A stretch of 64,000 nucleotides of DNA from assembly GCF_036038375.1 (NCBI RefSeq), contig NZ_CP107935.1, positions 8,308,001 through 8,372,000 of the forward strand. Reading direction: 5' to 3'. The position numbers and the translations under genes are program-made. Origin of the DNA: Streptomyces sp. NBC_00414. GTDB taxonomy: Bacteria; Actinomycetota; Actinomycetes; Streptomycetales; Streptomycetaceae. Below, piece after piece: positions 17,382-28,644 of the stretch. A model generated the notes under the pieces. The model saw only the letters and a list, made by a program, of their open reading frames with translations. It was not told the DNA's origin and did not search any database. The first letter of the stretch is position 1. Every line of letters begins with the position of its first letter.

Positions 17382-17948
17382 GTGGCTTCCACGAACGACC
17401 TCAAGAACGGCCTCGTGCTCAAGCTCGACGGGGGCCAGCTCTGGTCCGTCGTCGAGTTCCAGCACGTCAAGCCCGGCAAGGGCCCGGCCTTCGTGCGCAC
17501 CAAGCTGAAGAACGTGCTTTCCGGCAAGGTCGTCGACAAGACGTTCAACGCCGGCGTCAAGGTCGAGACGGCCACTGTCGACAAGCGCGACATGCAGTTC
17601 TCGTACATGGACGGCGAGTACTTCGTCTTCATGGACATGCAGACCTACGACCAGCTCATGGTCGACCGCAAGGCCGTCGGCGACGCCGCCAACTTCCTGA
17701 TCGAGGGCTTCACCGCCACCGTGGCGCAGCACGAGGGCGAGGTGCTCTTCGTCGAGCTGCCGGCCGCCGTCGAGCTCGTCGTCCAGGAGACCGAGCCGGG
17801 CGTCCAGGGCGACCGTTCCACGGGCGGCACCAAGCCCGCCACCCTGGAGACCGGGCACCAGATCAACGTCCCGCTCTTCATCACCACCGGTGAGAAGATC
17901 AAGGTCGACACCCGTACGAGCGACTACCTCGGCCGGGTGAACAGCTAA
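17382..17948 (+). CDS. efp: Translation elongation factor P
   Basis: A 188-aa, three-domain tRNA-mimicking factor that rescues ribosomes stalled at polyproline. The loop that reaches the peptidyl transferase centre reads HVKPGKGPAF, with Lys33 (counting Met1) at the tip. This PGKGP loop is the actinobacterial form, reported to work without lysine modification in Corynebacterium. No modifying enzyme (EpmA/EarP/YmfI) gene is seen nearby. GTG 17382 has AGGAG at 17366-17370. nusB starts 2 nt after its stop. Confidence 0.97.
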   Translation: MASTNDLKNGLVLKLDGGQLWSVVEFQHVKPGKGPAFVRTKLKNVLSGKVVDKTFNAGVKVETATVDKRDMQFSYMDGEYFVFMDMQTYDQLMVDRKAVGDAANFLIEGFTATVAQHEGEVLFVELPAAVELVVQETEPGVQGDRSTGGTKPATLETGHQINVPLFITTGEKIKVDTRTSDYLGRVNS

Positions 17949-17950
17949 CC

Positions 17951-18385
17951 GTGGCTGCCCGCAATACGGCCCGCAAGCGCGCCTTCCAGATCCTCTTCGA
18001 GGGTGACCAGCGAGACGTCGACGTCCAGACGGTCCTCGCGGACTGGATCCGGCACTCCAGGACCGACACCCGGCAGCCGCCGGTGAGCGAGTTCACGATG
18101 CAGCTGGTCGAGGGCTACGCGAACTACTCACGGCGCATCGACGAGCTGATCTCGCAGTACGCCGTCGACTGGACGCTCGACAGGATGCCGGTCGTCGACC
18201 GCAACATCCTGCGCCTCGGCGCGTACGAACTGATCTGGATGGACGAGACCCCGGACGCGGTCGTGCTCGACGAGGCGGTGCAGCTCGCCAAGGAGTTCTC
18301 CACGGACGACTCGCCCGCCTTCGTGAACGGGCTCCTCGGCCGGTTCAAGGAGCTCAAGTCCTCCTTGCGCCGGGACGACGCCTGA
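17951..18385 (+). CDS. nusB: Transcription antitermination factor NusB
   Basis: A 144-aa all-helical protein that with NusE/S10 binds boxA RNA and supports rRNA antitermination. It has the basic N-terminus AARNTARKRAFQILFEGD, the central WTLDRMPVVDRNILRLGAYEL signature, and the C-terminal AVQLAKEFSTDDSPAFVNGLLGR helix. GTG 17951 follows the efp stop by 2 nt. It is the last gene of this + strand run before two long hairpins. Confidence 0.97.
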   Translation: MAARNTARKRAFQILFEGDQRDVDVQTVLADWIRHSRTDTRQPPVSEFTMQLVEGYANYSRRIDELISQYAVDWTLDRMPVVDRNILRLGAYELIWMDETPDAVVLDEAVQLAKEFSTDDSPAFVNGLLGRFKELKSSLRRDDA

Positions 18386-18443
18386 GTCTCGGCGCTCCAC
18401 TTCGCACGGTTCGCTGTCGTGTGCGGGTCGCCGGGGGCCGAGC

Positions 18444-18463
18444 GCGCAGTACCCCGCGCCCCT
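18444..18463 (+). repeat. GC-rich repeat core (cluster B, single copy)
   Basis: GCGCAGTACCCCGCGCCCCT, one base from the family consensus on its C-rich strand, lies 59 nt after the nusB stop and ends 2 nt before the long hairpin at 18466. Confidence 0.75.
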
Positions 18464-18465
18464 GA

Positions 18466-18514
18466 GGTACGCCGGAGGGCCCCCAGTGATCAACTGGGGG
18501 CCCTCCGGCGTACC
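18466..18514. terminator. Perfect 22-bp hairpin after nusB
   Basis: Arms 18466-18487 and 18493-18514 are perfectly complementary over 22 bp with a 5-nt loop, all within the 236-bp convergent gap between nusB and bldD. This is far longer than a usual intrinsic terminator and there is no clear T tract. It probably ends the efp-nusB transcript. Confidence 0.8.
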
Positions 18515-18548
18515 TGCCCCGCCCTCGGGGTCGTACGGGCCGTGGAAA

Positions 18549-18596
18549 TGCCCTCGGGGTGGCCGGAACCAACTGGTTCCGGCCACCCCGAGGGCA
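18549..18596. terminator. Perfect 23-bp hairpin after bldD
   Basis: Arms 18549-18571 and 18574-18596 pair perfectly over 23 bp around a 2-nt centre. It begins 26 nt beyond the bldD stop, with short T tracts on both sides (TTTCC reading leftward, TTTCTTCTC rightward). It probably terminates bldD and also blocks read-through from nusB. Confidence 0.85.
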
Positions 18597-18621
18597 CGTT
18601 TCTTCTCAGTGCTGGTGCGGG

Positions 18622-19122
18622 TCAGCCCTCGTCGTGGGAGACCGCGCGGCGCGCGTCCGCGTCCAGGACGCCCCAGCTGATCAGCTGCTCGGTGAGGACC
18701 GAGGGCGACTGGTCGTAGATGACGGCGAGAGTGCGCAGGTCGTCCTGGCGGATCGACAGCACCTTGCCGTTGTAGTCGCCGCGCTGGGACTGGATCGTCG
18801 CCGCGTAACGCTGCAGGGGGCCTGCCTTCTCGGCCGGCACGTGGGCCAGCCGCTCCAGGTCGAGGACCAGCTTCGGCGGCGGCTCGGCGGCCCCGCCCGG
18901 CGTGGTGCCCGGCAGCAGCTCCTGCACGGGAACACCGTAGAAGTCCGCCAGCTCCGCAAGGCGCTGTACGGTCACGGCGCGGTCGCCGCGCTCGTACGAA
19001 CCGACCACGACCGCCTTCCAGCGGCCCTGGGACTTCTCCTCGACGCCGTGGAGGGAAAGGCCCTGCTGGGTACGGATGGCGCGGAGCTTGGCCCCGAGCT
19101 GTTTGGCGTATTCGCTGGACAT
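18622..19122 (-). CDS. bldD: Developmental master regulator BldD
   Basis: A 166-aa c-di-GMP-responsive repressor of sporulation genes. The N-terminal HTH (about 1-70, with SYERGDRAVTVQRLAELADFYGV) binds DNA. The C-terminal domain carries the R-x-D-x8-R-x-x-D ligand signature: Arg114, Asp116, Arg125, Asp128. These four residues bind the c-di-GMP tetramer that dimerises BldD. The sequence appears nearly identical to S. coelicolor BldD. It is transcribed away from pyrR, and its promoter carries a BldD box. Confidence 0.98.
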   Translation of the reverse strand: MSSEYAKQLGAKLRAIRTQQGLSLHGVEEKSQGRWKAVVVGSYERGDRAVTVQRLAELADFYGVPVQELLPGTTPGGAAEPPPKLVLDLERLAHVPAEKAGPLQRYAATIQSQRGDYNGKVLSIRQDDLRTLAVIYDQSPSVLTEQLISWGVLDADARRAVSHDEG

Positions 19123-19168
19123 ATAGCTCCCCGGACACTGTGTCGACGTGCGGCTCGGCCGCGCGGCT

Positions 19169-19179
19169 GGTGACTCACT
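19169..19179 (-). promoter_or_regulatory. BldD operator (autoregulation)
   Basis: On the minus strand the site reads AGTGAGTCACC, matching the published BldD consensus AGTgA(n)mTcACc. It lies just downstream of the -10 at 19183-19188, where repressor would block initiation. It is 47 nt from the bldD start codon. Confidence 0.8.
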
Positions 19180-19182
19180 GTG

Positions 19183-19212
19183 AGGTTACGCAGCGTGACT
19201 CTGGCTCGTCAA
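19183..19212 (-). promoter_or_regulatory. bldD promoter
   Basis: On the minus strand, -35 TTGACG (19207-19212) and -10 TAACCT (19183-19188) are separated by 18 bp. The BldD box would cover the expected transcription start. Confidence 0.6.
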
Positions 19213-19319
19213 GCCGAATGGTCCGGACCGGTCTCCCCGTGGAAGCGGAACACGGCCGGGACCAGGGTGGTGATCAGGGGCGTTGCCGGGCTGGTACCGT
19301 GGATGGCGCAATTCCGACG

Positions 19320-19356
19320 TCCTTTAATGATCCGTCCAGAGAGGCGGAGAAGGAGG
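19320..19356 (+). promoter_or_regulatory. PyrR-binding RNA hairpin overlapping the pyrR Shine-Dalgarno
   Basis: The upper stem TCCG/CGGA (19331-19334 with 19345-19348) presents the loop GTCCAGAGAGGC, the known PyrR recognition sequence. Below a purine-containing internal loop, TCCTT (19320-19324) can pair with AAGGA (19350-19354), which is part of the pyrR Shine-Dalgarno AAGGAGG (19350-19356). PyrR with UMP/UTP should therefore block translation initiation, as described for mycobacterial pyrR. I see no terminator/antiterminator pair. Confidence 0.85.
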
Positions 19357-19366
19357 TCCGTTTCGT

Positions 19367-19957
19367 ATGGACACCGAACAGCAGAAGCAGCGGTACGAGT
19401 CCGACGCCCGGCCCGTTCTTGAGGCGCCCGACATCGCGCGGGTCCTGACCCGCATCGCCCACGAGATCGTCGAGCGCGCCAAGGGCGCCGAGGACGTGGT
19501 GCTCCTTGGCATTCCGACCCGGGGCGTCCACCTGGCCCGGCGGCTCGCCGCCAAGCTCCAGGAGATCACCGACCGCGCCATCCCGGTCGGCTCCCTCGAC
19601 ATCACCATGTACCGCGACGACCTGCGCATGCACCCGCCGCGTGCGCTGGCCCGCACCGACATCCCCGGTGACGGCATCGACGGCCGCCTCGTCGTCCTCG
19701 TCGACGACGTGCTCTTCTCCGGCCGCACCATCCGAGCCGCCCTCGACGCGCTGAACGACATCGGCCGCCCGCGCGCCGTGCAGCTCGCGGTCCTCGTCGA
19801 CCGCGGCCACCGCGAACTCCCGATCCGCGCCGACTACGTCGGCAAGAACCTCCCCACGTCGTTGCGGGAGACGGTCAAGGTCCAGCTCGCCGAGGAGGAC
19901 GGTCGCGACACCGTGCTGCTCGGTGTGAAGCAGACCTCCCCGGGCGGGCCGCAGTAG
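19367..19957 (+). CDS. pyrR: Pyrimidine operon regulator PyrR (uracil phosphoribosyltransferase fold)
   Basis: A 196-aa type I phosphoribosyltransferase-fold RNA-binding protein that senses UMP/UTP and represses the pyr operon. The PRPP-binding motif is VVLVDDVLFSGRT (about 106-118). LDITMYRDDL and GIPTRGVHLARRL are PyrR-specific blocks. ATG 19367 follows a strong AAGGAGG, which is itself inside the PyrR-binding hairpin, so the gene regulates itself and probably the downstream genes through coupling. First gene of the pyr operon. Confidence 0.97.
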   Translation: MDTEQQKQRYESDARPVLEAPDIARVLTRIAHEIVERAKGAEDVVLLGIPTRGVHLARRLAAKLQEITDRAIPVGSLDITMYRDDLRMHPPRALARTDIPGDGIDGRLVVLVDDVLFSGRTIRAALDALNDIGRPRAVQLAVLVDRGHRELPIRADYVGKNLPTSLRETVKVQLAEEDGRDTVLLGVKQTSPGGPQ

Positions 19958-20092
19958 CTCTCCGGCGTACGGCACCGCCGTACGCCGCGCCCATTCGCGC
20001 CCCCGCCCGCCCGGCCGTGCCCCCGAGCGCCTCCGGACGCCCGCCTCCCGACCTGAACCGCCTTGCGCCTTCTGCCTTACGGAGCCTGAAAG

Positions 20093-21070
20093 ATGCAGCG
20101 TCATCTCATCTCGGCCGCCGACCTCACCCGCGACGACGCCGTCCTGATCCTCGACACCGCCGAGGAGATGGCCCGGGTCGCCGACCGGCCGATCAAGAAG
20201 CTGCCGACCCTGCGCGGCCGCACCGTCGTCAACCTGTTCTTCGAGGACTCCACCCGGACCCGGATCTCCTTCGAGGCCGCCGAGAAGCGCCTCTCCGCGG
20301 ACGTCATCAACTTCACCGCCAAGGGCTCCAGCGTCTCCAAGGGCGAGTCCCTGAAGGACACCGCCCAGACCCTGGAGGCGATGGGCGTCGACGCCGTCGT
20401 CATCCGGCACGGCGCCTCCGGAGCCCCGTACCGCCTCGCGACCTCCGGCTGGATCGACGCGGCCGTCATCAACGCCGGCGACGGCACCCACCAGCACCCC
20501 ACGCAGGCGCTGCTCGACGCCTTCACCATGCGGCGCCGGCTCGTCGGCCGGGACGCGGGCCTCGGCCAGGACCTGGCGGGCAAGCGGATCACGCTCGTCG
20601 GCGACATCCTGCACAGCCGGGTCGCCCGTTCGAACGTGGACCTGCTGCACACCCTCGGCGCCGAGGTCACCCTCGTCGCCCCGCCGACCCTGGTGCCGGT
20701 CGGCGTCGAGGCCTGGCCCTGCGAGGTCTCGTACGACCTCGACAGCACGCTGTCCAAGTCCGACGCCGTGATGCTGCTGCGCGTGCAGCGCGAGCGGATG
20801 AACGCGGCGTTCTTCCCGACCGAGCGCGAGTACTCGCGGCGCTACGGCCTCGACGGCGACCGCATGGCGAAGATGCCCGAGCACGCCATCGTGATGCACC
20901 CCGGGCCGATGGTCCGCGGCATGGAGATCACCGCCGAGGTCGCCGACTCGGGGCGCTGCACCGCCATCGAGCAGGTCACCAACGGGGTCTCGATCCGGAT
21001 GGCCGTCCTGTACCTGCTGCTCGGTGGCAACGAACCCGCCGTCACCCACACCCGTACCGAGGAGAAGTAA
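20093..21070 (+). CDS. pyrB: Aspartate carbamoyltransferase catalytic chain
   Basis: A 325-aa enzyme condensing carbamoyl phosphate with aspartate. The carbamoyl phosphate site is DSTRTR, the interdomain loop SSVSKGESLKDT contributes the Ser/Lys pair from the neighbouring subunit, and the substrate motif HPTQ sits in GTHQHPTQALLD. No pyrI regulatory chain occurs here, as usual for Gram-positive bacteria. It lies 135 nt after pyrR in the same direction. pyrC starts 5 nt past its stop, with its Shine-Dalgarno inside the pyrB end. Confidence 0.98.
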   Translation: MQRHLISAADLTRDDAVLILDTAEEMARVADRPIKKLPTLRGRTVVNLFFEDSTRTRISFEAAEKRLSADVINFTAKGSSVSKGESLKDTAQTLEAMGVDAVVIRHGASGAPYRLATSGWIDAAVINAGDGTHQHPTQALLDAFTMRRRLVGRDAGLGQDLAGKRITLVGDILHSRVARSNVDLLHTLGAEVTLVAPPTLVPVGVEAWPCEVSYDLDSTLSKSDAVMLLRVQRERMNAAFFPTEREYSRRYGLDGDRMAKMPEHAIVMHPGPMVRGMEITAEVADSGRCTAIEQVTNGVSIRMAVLYLLLGGNEPAVTHTRTEEK

Positions 21071-21075
21071 GTCAC

Positions 21076-22362
21076 ATGAGCAAGATCCTTATCCGTGGTG
21101 CGAAGGTGCTCGGCGGCGAGCCGCAGGACGTCCTCATCGACGGCGACACGATCGCCGAGGTCGGCAGCGGGCTGTCCGCCGAGGGCGCGGAGGTCGTCGA
21201 GGCCGACGGCAAGGTGCTGCTGCCGGGGCTCGTCGACCTGCACACCCATCTGCGCGAGCCCGGCCGCGAGGACTCCGAGACGGTCCTGACCGGTACGCGT
21301 GCCGCCGCGAGCGGCGGCTACACCGCCGTGTTCGCCATGGCCAACACCTTCCCGGTCGCCGACACCGCAGGCGTGGTCGAGCAGGTCTACCGGCTCGGCC
21401 AGGAGCACGGCTACTGCGACGTGCAGCCCATCGGGGCCGTCACCGTCGGCCTGGAGGGCAAGAAGCTCGCCGAGCTGGGCGCGATGCACGAGTCCGCCGC
21501 GGGCGTCACCGTCTTCTCGGACGACGGCAAGTGCGTCGACGACGCGGTGATCATGCGCAGGGCCCTGGAGTACGTGAAGGCCTTCGGCGGCGTCGTCGCC
21601 CAGCACGCCCAGGAGCCCCGCCTCACCGAGGGCGCCCAGATGAACGAGGGCGTCGTCTCCGCGGAGCTGGGACTCGGCGGCTGGCCCGCGGTCGCCGAGG
21701 AGTCGATCATCGCCCGGGACGTCCTGCTCGCCGAGCACGTCGGCTCCCGCGTCCACATCTGCCACCTCTCGACCGCCGGATCCGTCGAGATCGTCCGCTG
21801 GGCCAAGTCCCGCGGCATCGACGTGACCGCCGAGGTCACCCCGCACCACCTGCTCCTCACCGACGAGCTGGTGCGCTCGTACAACCCCGTCTACAAGGTC
21901 AACCCGCCGCTGCGCACCGAGCGCGACGTGCTGGCCCTGCGCGAGGCGCTCGCCGACGGCACGATCGACATCGTCGCCACCGACCACGCCCCGCACCCGC
22001 ACGAGGACAAGGACTGCGAGTGGGCCGCCGCCGCCATGGGCATGGTGGGCCTCGAAACCGCGCTCTCGGTCGTCCAGCGGACGATGGTCGAGACGGGACT
22101 GCTCGACTGGGCCGGCGTCGCCGACCGCATGTCCCTCAAGCCCGCCGAGATCGGCGGGGCGAAGGGCCACGGCCGCCCCGTCTCGGCAGGTGAGCCCGCC
22201 AACCTCACGCTCGTCGACACCGCATACCGTGGTGAGGTGGACCCCGCGGGCTTCGCATCGCGCAGCCGCAACACTCCGTACGAGGGTCGTGAGCTGCCGG
22301 GCCGTGTCACGCACACGTGGCTGCGGGGCAGGGCCACGCTCGTCGACGGGAAGCTCGCGTGA
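21076..22362 (+). CDS. pyrC: Dihydroorotase (class I)
   Basis: A 428-aa zinc amidohydrolase cyclising N-carbamoyl-aspartate to dihydroorotate. The first metal motif is DLHTHLREPG, the bridging Asp is likely in FSDDGKCV, His ligands lie in AQHAQEP and HICHLSTAGS, and the catalytic Asp is in ATDHAPHP. That makes it class I (Gram-positive/CAD-like), not the short E. coli type. ATG 21076 uses GGAGAAG at the pyrB end. The next gene's GTG overlaps its stop by 4 nt. Confidence 0.97.
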   Translation: MSKILIRGAKVLGGEPQDVLIDGDTIAEVGSGLSAEGAEVVEADGKVLLPGLVDLHTHLREPGREDSETVLTGTRAAASGGYTAVFAMANTFPVADTAGVVEQVYRLGQEHGYCDVQPIGAVTVGLEGKKLAELGAMHESAAGVTVFSDDGKCVDDAVIMRRALEYVKAFGGVVAQHAQEPRLTEGAQMNEGVVSAELGLGGWPAVAEESIIARDVLLAEHVGSRVHICHLSTAGSVEIVRWAKSRGIDVTAEVTPHHLLLTDELVRSYNPVYKVNPPLRTERDVLALREALADGTIDIVATDHAPHPHEDKDCEWAAAAMGMVGLETALSVVQRTMVETGLLDWAGVADRMSLKPAEIGGAKGHGRPVSAGEPANLTLVDTAYRGEVDPAGFASRSRNTPYEGRELPGRVTHTWLRGRATLVDGKLA

Positions 22363-22982
22363 CATCACTCACCCCCCTTGCAGCGCAGATCACCACGGAC
22401 CTCGGCACGCGCCTCGCGGCGGAACAGAAGTCCGCCGAAGTGACCGACTGGGCCGCCCGGGTCGGCTGGCTCGTCGGCCTCGCCCTGTTCATCGCGCTCG
22501 TCTACTGGCTGATGCGCGAGGGCTGGAAATGGCGCGGCACACTCCAGGGCGACCTGCCCGAGCTGCCTGACGCGCCGGAAGAGCCCGGTGCGGCGAGACT
22601 GACCATGAGCGGCCGCTACCACGGCTCCACCACCGCCGGGCAGTGGCTCGACCGCATCGTGGCGCACGGCCTGGGCACCCGCAGCCGGGTCGAGCTGACG
22701 CTCACGGATGCGGGACTGGATGTCGTCCGTCCCGGGGCGGCCGACTTCTTCGTGCCCCTCACGCAGGTGCGCGAGGCCAGGCTCGACAAGGGCATCGCGG
22801 GCAAGGTCCTCTCCGAGGGCGGCCTGCTGGTCGTCACCTGGGAGCACGGCGACAAGCTGATCGACTCCGGCTTCCGCTCCGACCACGCGGCGGAGCACAC
22901 CGAGTGGGTCGAGACCCTGAACCACATGATCGACAAGAGCAGCGACATCGACCAGAGCAGCGACACGGAAGGCGCACGATGA
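22359..22982 (+). CDS. Single-pass membrane protein with PH-like domain, embedded in the pyr operon
   Basis: A 207-aa protein of unknown function. It has a short N-terminal tail, one membrane helix (about 34-52, VGWLVGLALFIALVYWLM), then a soluble C-terminal region with beta-rich spacing typical of bacterial PH-like domains (GRYHGSTTAGQWLDRIVAHGLG, FFVPLTQVREARLDKG, GLLVVTWEHGDKLIDSGFR). GTG 22359 overlaps the pyrC stop (GTGA) and its stop overlaps the carA ATG, so it is locked into the operon. No pyrimidine enzyme motif is present. Its position suggests a link to biosynthesis at the membrane, which is speculation. Confidence 0.8.
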   Translation: MTSLTPLAAQITTDLGTRLAAEQKSAEVTDWAARVGWLVGLALFIALVYWLMREGWKWRGTLQGDLPELPDAPEEPGAARLTMSGRYHGSTTAGQWLDRIVAHGLGTRSRVELTLTDAGLDVVRPGAADFFVPLTQVREARLDKGIAGKVLSEGGLLVVTWEHGDKLIDSGFRSDHAAEHTEWVETLNHMIDKSSDIDQSSDTEGAR

Positions 22983-24143
22983 CCACCTCCGACCAGGGAA
23001 CCGCCTCGCAGAGGCAGAAGGCGGCTCCCGCCGTACTCGTTCTGGAGGACGGCCGGACCTTCCGCGGCCGTGCCTACGGGGCCGTGGGGGTGACCTTCGG
23101 CGAAGCGGTGTTCTCCACCGGCATGACCGGCTACCAGGAGACCCTCACCGACCCGTCGTACCACCGCCAGGTCGTCGTGATGACCTCCCCGCACGTCGGC
23201 AACACCGGGGTGAACGACGACGACCCCGAGTCGAAGCGGATCTGGGTCGCGGGCTACGTCGTACGCGACCCCGCGCGCGTGCCCTCCAACTGGCGCTCCC
23301 GGCGCTCGCTGGACGAGGAGCTCGCCGCGCAGGGCGTCGTGGGCATCAGCGGCATCGACACGCGCGCGCTCACCCGCCACCTGCGTGAGCGCGGCGCCAT
23401 GCGCGTCGGCATCTTCTCCGGCAACGCGCTGCCCGACGAGGGCACCATGCTGACCGAGGTGCGCCAGGCCCCCGAGATGCAGGGCTCCAGCCTCTACGAG
23501 GAGGTCGCCACCAAGGAGTCGTACGTCGTCCCGGCCATCGGTGAGAAGAAGTTCACCGTCGCCGCGATCGACCTCGGCATCAAGGGCATGACCCCGCACC
23601 GCATGGCCGAGCGCGGCATCGAGGTGCACGTGCTGCCCGCCACCGCCACCGTGGAGGAGATCTACGCGGTCGCCCCCGACGGCGTGTTCTTCTCGAACGG
23701 CCCCGGTGACCCGGAGCAGGCCGAGCACCCGGTCTCCCTGATGCGTGCGGTTCTGGAGCGGCAGACGCCGCTGTTCGGCATCTGCTTCGGCAACCAGATC
23801 CTCGGCCGCGCCCTCGGCTTCGGCACGTACAAGCTGAAGTACGGGCACCGGGGTATCAACCAGCCCGTGCAGGACCGTACGACCGGCAAGGTCGAGGTGA
23901 CCGCGCACAACCACGGGTTCGCCGTCGACGCGCCGCTCGACCAGGTCTCCGAGACCCCCTTCGGGCGGGCCGAGGTCAGCCACGTCTGCCTGAACGACCA
24001 GGTCGTCGAGGGGCTCCAGCTGCTCGACCGGCCCGCGTTCAGCGTCCAGTACCACCCCGAAGCGGCCGCGGGCCCGCACGACGCCGCCTACCTGTTCGAC
24101 CGCTTCACGTCTTTGATGAACACAGCCCAGATGGAGGGCCAGC

Positions 24144-24151
<8 letters not shown>
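22979..24151 (+). CDS. carA: Carbamoyl phosphate synthetase, glutaminase (small) subunit
   Basis: A 390-aa subunit that hydrolyses glutamine and channels ammonia to CarB. N-terminal CarA-specific domain (FGEAVFSTGMTGYQETLTDPSY), C-terminal class I amidotransferase domain. The nucleophile is Cys269 in GICFGNQ; E. coli has GICLGHQ, so the flanking residues differ but the Cys is kept. His/Glu of the triad lie in QYHPEAAAGPHD. ATG 22979 overlaps the previous stop and carB starts 8 nt before its end. Confidence 0.97.
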
Positions 24152-27452
<3,301 letters not shown>

Positions 27453-27459
27453 CGACGAC

Positions 27460-27489
27460 GAGGGGGACACCGGAAACGGTGTCCCCCTC
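27460..27489 (+). terminator. 13-bp hairpin between carB and pyrD (internal terminator or attenuator)
   Basis: Arms GAGGGGGACACCG (27460-27472) and CGGTGTCCCCCTC (27477-27489) pair perfectly around a GAAA tetraloop, followed by TTC. It stands inside the pyr operon, so it may partly terminate after carB or stabilise the upstream mRNA. Confidence 0.75.
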
Positions 27490-27528
27490 TTCATGAGGCC
27501 CATCAGGCTCTTCTTGAGGACACCGACC

Positions 27529-28644
27529 ATGTACAAGCTCTTCTTCCGGCTCGCGTTCCGGCGTATGGACCCCGAGCAGGCCCACCACCTCGCCTTCCGC
27601 TGGATCCGGCTGGCCGTCCGGATCCCCGTCCTGCGGACCTTCGTCGCCGCCGTGCTCGCGCCCCGGTACGAGGAACTGCGGACCGAGGCGTTCGGGCTGC
27701 GGATGCACGGCCCGTTCGGGCTCGCGGCCGGCTTCGACAAGAACGCGGTCTCTGTCGACGGCATGTCGATGCTGGGCTTCGACCACGTGGAGATCGGCAC
27801 CGTCACCGGGGAGGCGCAGAGCGGCAACCCGAAGAAGCGGCTGTTCCGCCTTGTGCCGGACCGCGCGCTGATCAACCGCATGGGATTCAACAACGAGGGC
27901 TCCGAGGCCGTGGCGGAGCGTCTGAGGACCCGTACGCCCGTCTTCAGGACCGTCGTGGGCGTCAACATCGGCAAGACCAAGGTCGTACCGGAGGACGAGG
28001 CCGCCGCCGACTACGTGAAGTCCACCGTGCGGCTGGCCGCGTACGCCGACTACCTCGTGGTCAACGTCAGCTCCCCGAACACGCCCGGACTGCGCAACCT
28101 CCAGGCGACCGAGTCGCTGCGGCCCCTGCTCACCGCCGTGCGCGAGGCCGCCGACCGGACCGTGACCGCACGCCGCGTGCCGCTGCTCGTGAAGATCGCG
28201 CCGGACCTCGCCGACGAGGACGTGGACGCCGTCGCCGACCTCGCCGTCGAGCTGGGCCTGGACGGGATCATCGCCACGAACACCACCATCGCGCGCGAGG
28301 AACTGGGGCTGGCGTCCGACGCCTCCCTCGTCGCGGAGACCGGCGGGCTCTCGGGCGCCCCGCTGAAGGCACGCTCCCTGGAGGTGCTGCGTCGCCTCTA
28401 CGCGCGCGTGGGCGACCGGATCACCCTGGTGGGCGTCGGCGGCGTCGAGAACGCCGAGGACGCCTGGCAGCGCATCCTGGCGGGCGCCACGCTGGTCCAG
28501 GGCTACAGCGCCTTCGTCTACGAGGGCCCCTTCTGGGGACGCGGCATCCACAAGGGTCTCGCCGCACGCCTGCGCACGAGCCCGTACGCCACCCTCGCCG
28601 ACGCGGTCGGCGCCGACGTGAGGAACACGAGGAGAACGGTATGA
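27529..28644 (+). CDS. pyrD: Dihydroorotate dehydrogenase (quinone), class 2
   Basis: A 371-aa membrane-associated FMN enzyme oxidising dihydroorotate with quinone. The N-terminal helix MYKLFFRLAFRRMDPEQAHHLAF is typical of class 2. FMN/substrate motifs are GLAAGFDKNA and NRMGFNNEG, and catalytic Ser is in VNVSSPNTPGLR. No pyrK is needed or present. An upstream in-frame ATG at 27493 would add 12 residues and starts right after the hairpin. ATG 27529 is preferred because GAGGA lies 8 nt upstream and it matches class 2 N-termini. pyrF overlaps its stop (ATGA). Confidence 0.95.
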   Translation: MYKLFFRLAFRRMDPEQAHHLAFRWIRLAVRIPVLRTFVAAVLAPRYEELRTEAFGLRMHGPFGLAAGFDKNAVSVDGMSMLGFDHVEIGTVTGEAQSGNPKKRLFRLVPDRALINRMGFNNEGSEAVAERLRTRTPVFRTVVGVNIGKTKVVPEDEAAADYVKSTVRLAAYADYLVVNVSSPNTPGLRNLQATESLRPLLTAVREAADRTVTARRVPLLVKIAPDLADEDVDAVADLAVELGLDGIIATNTTIAREELGLASDASLVAETGGLSGAPLKARSLEVLRRLYARVGDRITLVGVGGVENAEDAWQRILAGATLVQGYSAFVYEGPFWGRGIHKGLAARLRTSPYATLADAVGADVRNTRRTV

